A stretch of 25,017 nucleotides of DNA from NCBI GenBank assembly GCA_964457935.1, contig CAYWFC010000013.1, positions 1-25,017 on the forward strand. Direction: 5' to 3'. This document shows, piece after piece, positions 22,883-25,017 of the stretch (position 1 is its first letter; each line of letters starts with the position of its first letter). Under the pieces are notes generated by a model, which saw nothing but the letters and a program-made list of their open reading frames with translations, was not told the DNA's origin and ran no database searches. A program made the position numbers and the translations under genes. Source of the DNA: STF1-107 sp964457935. GTDB taxonomy: Bacteria; Bacillota; Clostridia; Christensenellales; UBA1242.

Positions 22883-24361
22883 CTATAACAAAATGCATAT
22901 CACTCCGCCTTTGCCTTCATTGATAATGCGAGTCAAAGTCCTGCGCATCTTGTTTTGCAATGGTTCTGGCATAGAAGTCAATTTACTATTTAATCCATCA
23001 TTGACTAGACTTTCTAGGCTTTTACCAAACATATTGGTTTGCCAAATGCCTTGCGGATTATTTTCAAATTCTTTTAGCATAAATTGTGCTAAATCTTGAC
23101 TTTGTGCCTCGCTGCCCATCAGAGGACTGACTTCAGTCTCGACGTCTACACGCATGATGTGCAGGCTGGGTGCAGTGGCTTTTAGTTTGACTCCACAGCG
23201 TGATCCTTGCTTGACTATTTCTGGCTCCAAAAGTTCCATTTCATCCATATTAGGTACCACTATGCCATAGCCAGTTTTGTCTACTTGCTCTAGAGCGACT
23301 TTTAGTTTGTCATATTGCTTTTTAGCATAAGTCAAATCTTTTAGATAAGACACCAATTCATAGTCGTTGGTTATTTCACATCCGCACTGATAACTCAGCA
23401 CTTCGTAGAAAAGATTTTCTTTCGGCACTACTTCAAATTCGATAGTTCCTTCACCCATTGACACATTGCCAGACAAAATAGGCTCAAAATGTTCGCTATT
23501 TTCAAAAACGAGTGTTTTGTTATCAAACTCGCCTATTTTGTCTATGCCATCTGTAGCACTTTTGATAGTTTCGATGATTTCTTCTATAATAGGGTGTTCG
23601 TAAGGCAAAGCCCGTAGCCAATTAGGTAATTTGACATTGATAGCCTCGACTGGGAATTGCATTAGCAATTCAGACATAATGTCATCCACATTATCAGCCT
23701 GCAATTCATTCACATTGATAGCTAATACAGGCGCTTCGTAGATAGAGTGCATATTGCTTGCCAATTTCTTTGTAGCATCAGTGTTTGGATTGGCAGTATT
23801 TAGCACTATCACGAAAGGTTTACCTGTGAATTTGACTTGGTCGATTACTTTCTTCTCTGTGACTTCATAGTTTGATCTGTCTATGTCTGTAAACGACCCG
23901 TCAGTAGTCATCACCACAGCGACTGTAGAGTGCTCGTTGATCACTTTTTGCGTACCAAGAGTAGCGGCTTGGGCGAACGGCATTTTTTCGTCGCTCCATG
24001 GAGTCTGCACCAATCTAGGTTTGTTTTCCTCCACATGTCCCATCGCGCCGTCTACCATAAATCCCACACAATCCACCATGCGCAAATTCAACCCGACTTT
24101 GCCTATCTTGACTGCCACTGCTTCGTTAGGTACGAATTTAGGCTGAGTAGTCATCACAGTTTTGCCTTCACCTGATTGTGGCAATTCATCTACCGCTCTG
24201 TTTCTGTCATTTACATTTTGTATATTTGGCAAAACAAAATGTTGCATAAATTTAGATATAAAAGTAGACTTGCCACATCTGACTGGGCCGACTACTCCTA
24301 TATATACATCACCATTAGTACGTTCAGCAATCATCTCATATATGCCATTATATTTCTCCAT
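22883..24361 (-). CDS. spoIVA: Stage IV sporulation protein A
   Basis: This 492-residue ATPase polymerises on the forespore surface in the mother cell and is the basement layer on which the coat assembles. The Walker A motif is GPVRCGKST (25-33), followed by DRNRAVDELPQSG, the TMTTQPKFVPNEA and VRMVDCVG-type segments, and the C-terminal region ending in EGKGGVICILL, with the glycine-rich end that contacts SpoVM in Bacillus. The ATG at 24361 is chosen over one at 24373, because GGGAGG lies five bases upstream; this gives the same length as the Bacillus protein. A SigE-like promoter lies directly upstream. Confidence 0.97.
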   Translation of the reverse strand: MEKYNGIYEMIAERTNGDVYIGVVGPVRCGKSTFISKFMQHFVLPNIQNVNDRNRAVDELPQSGEGKTVMTTQPKFVPNEAVAVKIGKVGLNLRMVDCVGFMVDGAMGHVEENKPRLVQTPWSDEKMPFAQAATLGTQKVINEHSTVAVVMTTDGSFTDIDRSNYEVTEKKVIDQVKFTGKPFVIVLNTANPNTDATKKLASNMHSIYEAPVLAINVNELQADNVDDIMSELLMQFPVEAINVKLPNWLRALPYEHPIIEEIIETIKSATDGIDKIGEFDNKTLVFENSEHFEPILSGNVSMGEGTIEFEVVPKENLFYEVLSYQCGCEITNDYELVSYLKDLTYAKKQYDKLKVALEQVDKTGYGIVVPNMDEMELLEPEIVKQGSRCGVKLKATAPSLHIMRVDVETEVSPLMGSEAQSQDLAQFMLKEFENNPQGIWQTNMFGKSLESLVNDGLNSKLTSMPEPLQNKMRRTLTRIINEGKGGVICILL

Positions 24362-24389
24362 AATTCCTCCCATAAATTTGACTTTGTAT

Positions 24390-24418
24390 AACTTATGAAC
24401 ACAGCAAAAAAAATATTC
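24390..24418 (-). promoter_or_regulatory. SigE-like promoter of spoIVA
   Basis: On the minus strand GAATATT (24412-24418) matches the SigE -35 KMATATT fully, with a 14-base spacer to CATAAGTT (24390-24397), which matches five of seven fixed -10 positions. The start would be near 24383, about 22 bases before the ATG. Bacillus spoIVA is SigE-dependent. Confidence 0.6.
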
Positions 24419-24440
24419 CGTTTTTTGTCGGAATATTTTT
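24406..24440 (-). terminator. Terminator of the degV-type gene, overlapping the spoIVA promoter
   Basis: Arms AAATATTCCG (24411-24420) and CGGAATATTT (24429-24438) pair perfectly around an 8-base loop. On the minus strand a T run follows; a shorter T run on the plus strand makes it potentially bidirectional. It lies 20 bases past the degV stop. Confidence 0.85.
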
Positions 24441-24459
24441 GATGATTTTATTTATTACA

Positions 24460-25017
24460 TTAATTTTCTAAAAATAGCAGTCCCAGTGTATTTTCTCCAC
24501 AATGCACAGCGATAGTGCTACTAGCGGTAGTTTCATATACATTTTCATAGCCATTTGCCTTGCAGTACTGCGTCATCTCATCTAAAATGCTGTCGTCTTG
24601 CATGGTATGTGTGATAAATATATATTTTTTATTAGTATTATTTACAGTCATTTTATCAGATGCATAATCTTTGAGTACATTATTGATTTTTCCTTTATAT
24701 TTTTTGGTCATTGTCATTTTGCCGTCTATGACAGATATTTCTGGCTTGATTTTCAATAAATTAGCACCCAAAAGTTTCAAAGTCGAACATCTGCCACTCT
24801 TGTGCAGATATTTGAGCGTATCTATCACAAATGTAGCATTAGCCTTTTGGACCCTATCCAATGCTCTCTGCACGACATCGTCACATGACAGTCCCGCATT
24901 TACATCATCTACACAGGCTAGTACTTGTAGCGCTATGCCAGATGACAAATTTTTGCTATCAATGATAACGACATTACCGAACTCCTGCTCTGCTTCCTTG
25001 GCATGACTGTACAGCGA
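24460..25017 (-). CDS. DegV family fatty-acid-binding protein, 5' end outside window
   Basis: An open frame enters from the right edge and runs 185 codons to the stop, so the N-terminal third is missing. The visible part begins SLYSHAKEAEQEF and contains IIDSKNLSSGIALQV, FVIDTLKYLHKSGRCS, the ANLLKIKPEISVIDGKM segment and the C-terminal HCGENTLGLLFLE. All are characteristic of DegV/EDD proteins, which present bound fatty acids, in some species to the fatty acid kinase FakA. Internal TTG and ATG codons are not starts, because the family sequence continues upstream of them. A terminator follows. Confidence 0.92.
   Translation of the reverse strand, partial: SLYSHAKEAEQEFGNVVIIDSKNLSSGIALQVLACVDDVNAGLSCDDVVQRALDRVQKANATFVIDTLKYLHKSGRCSTLKLLGANLLKIKPEISVIDGKMTMTKKYKGKINNVLKDYASDKMTVNNTNKKYIFITHTMQDDSILDEMTQYCKANGYENVYETTASSTIAVHCGENTLGLLFLEN

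Noticed and set aside
24460..24948. A complete 162-residue protein starting at TTG 24948
   Set aside because: The frame stays open to the window edge and the upstream residues IIDSKN belong to the DegV family, so the gene is truncated by the window instead.

Overview
The window reads as a chromosomal segment of a low-GC, endospore-forming Bacillota (Clostridia-like) bacterium. The sporulation genes spoIVA, yqfC and yqfD, strong GGAGG-type ribosome binding sites, the dnaG-rpoD gene pair, a clostridial-type pyruvate phosphate dikinase and a modular BspA/InlB-like surface protein all point that way. The lineage is inferred from gene content only. Almost everything lies on the minus strand; only three genes (4410-5072, 6953-8113, 8143-8676) lie on plus. 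No rRNA, tRNA, CRISPR array or insertion sequence was seen, and no gene-free stretch exceeds 300 bases.

Layout from left to right. (1) 1-3395: the N-terminal 1131 codons of a very large secreted surface protein, running off the left edge, with InlB-type B-repeats (one unit tandemly duplicated), a BspA-type leucine-rich block and Ig/MBG-like domains. Its 225-base upstream region holds a promoter whose -35/-10 spacer contains nine consecutive G, plus two perfect DnaA boxes. (2) 3621-5072: a metallophosphoesterase and, divergently, a cysteine-containing protein with a SigE-like promoter. (3) 5069-6834: engB and an MTA/SAH-deaminase-type amidohydrolase. (4) 6953-8676: dinB behind a perfect LexA box, then a membrane-anchored lytic transglycosylase. 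(5) 8677-15542: a dnaG operon consisting of dnaG, a short sigma-region-2-like gene, rpoD, a coiled-coil C4 zinc-ribbon gene, a TPR-like gene and a YkvI-type membrane protein. It is preceded by a SigH-like promoter with a near-consensus Spo0A box inside. (6) 15656-19293: ppdK, recO and an unrecognised 78-residue gene. (7) 19359-22107: era, ybeY, yqfD and yqfC, overlapping end to start, behind a SigE-like promoter. (8) 22193-25017: a membrane-anchored Lys/Ala/Thr-rich protein, spoIVA with a SigE-like promoter, and the C-terminal part of a DegV protein at the right edge.

The regulatory sites fit one sporulation picture: three SigE-like promoters with the same 14-base spacer (4410 gene, yqfC, spoIVA), a SigH-like promoter ahead of dnaG-rpoD, and four Spo0A-box-like sites in intergenic DNA. 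The observations most worth a second look are the homopolymer promoter of the surface protein (probable phase variation), and the sigma-region-2-only protein between dnaG and rpoD, which shares a 12-base stop/Shine-Dalgarno junction with rpoD.
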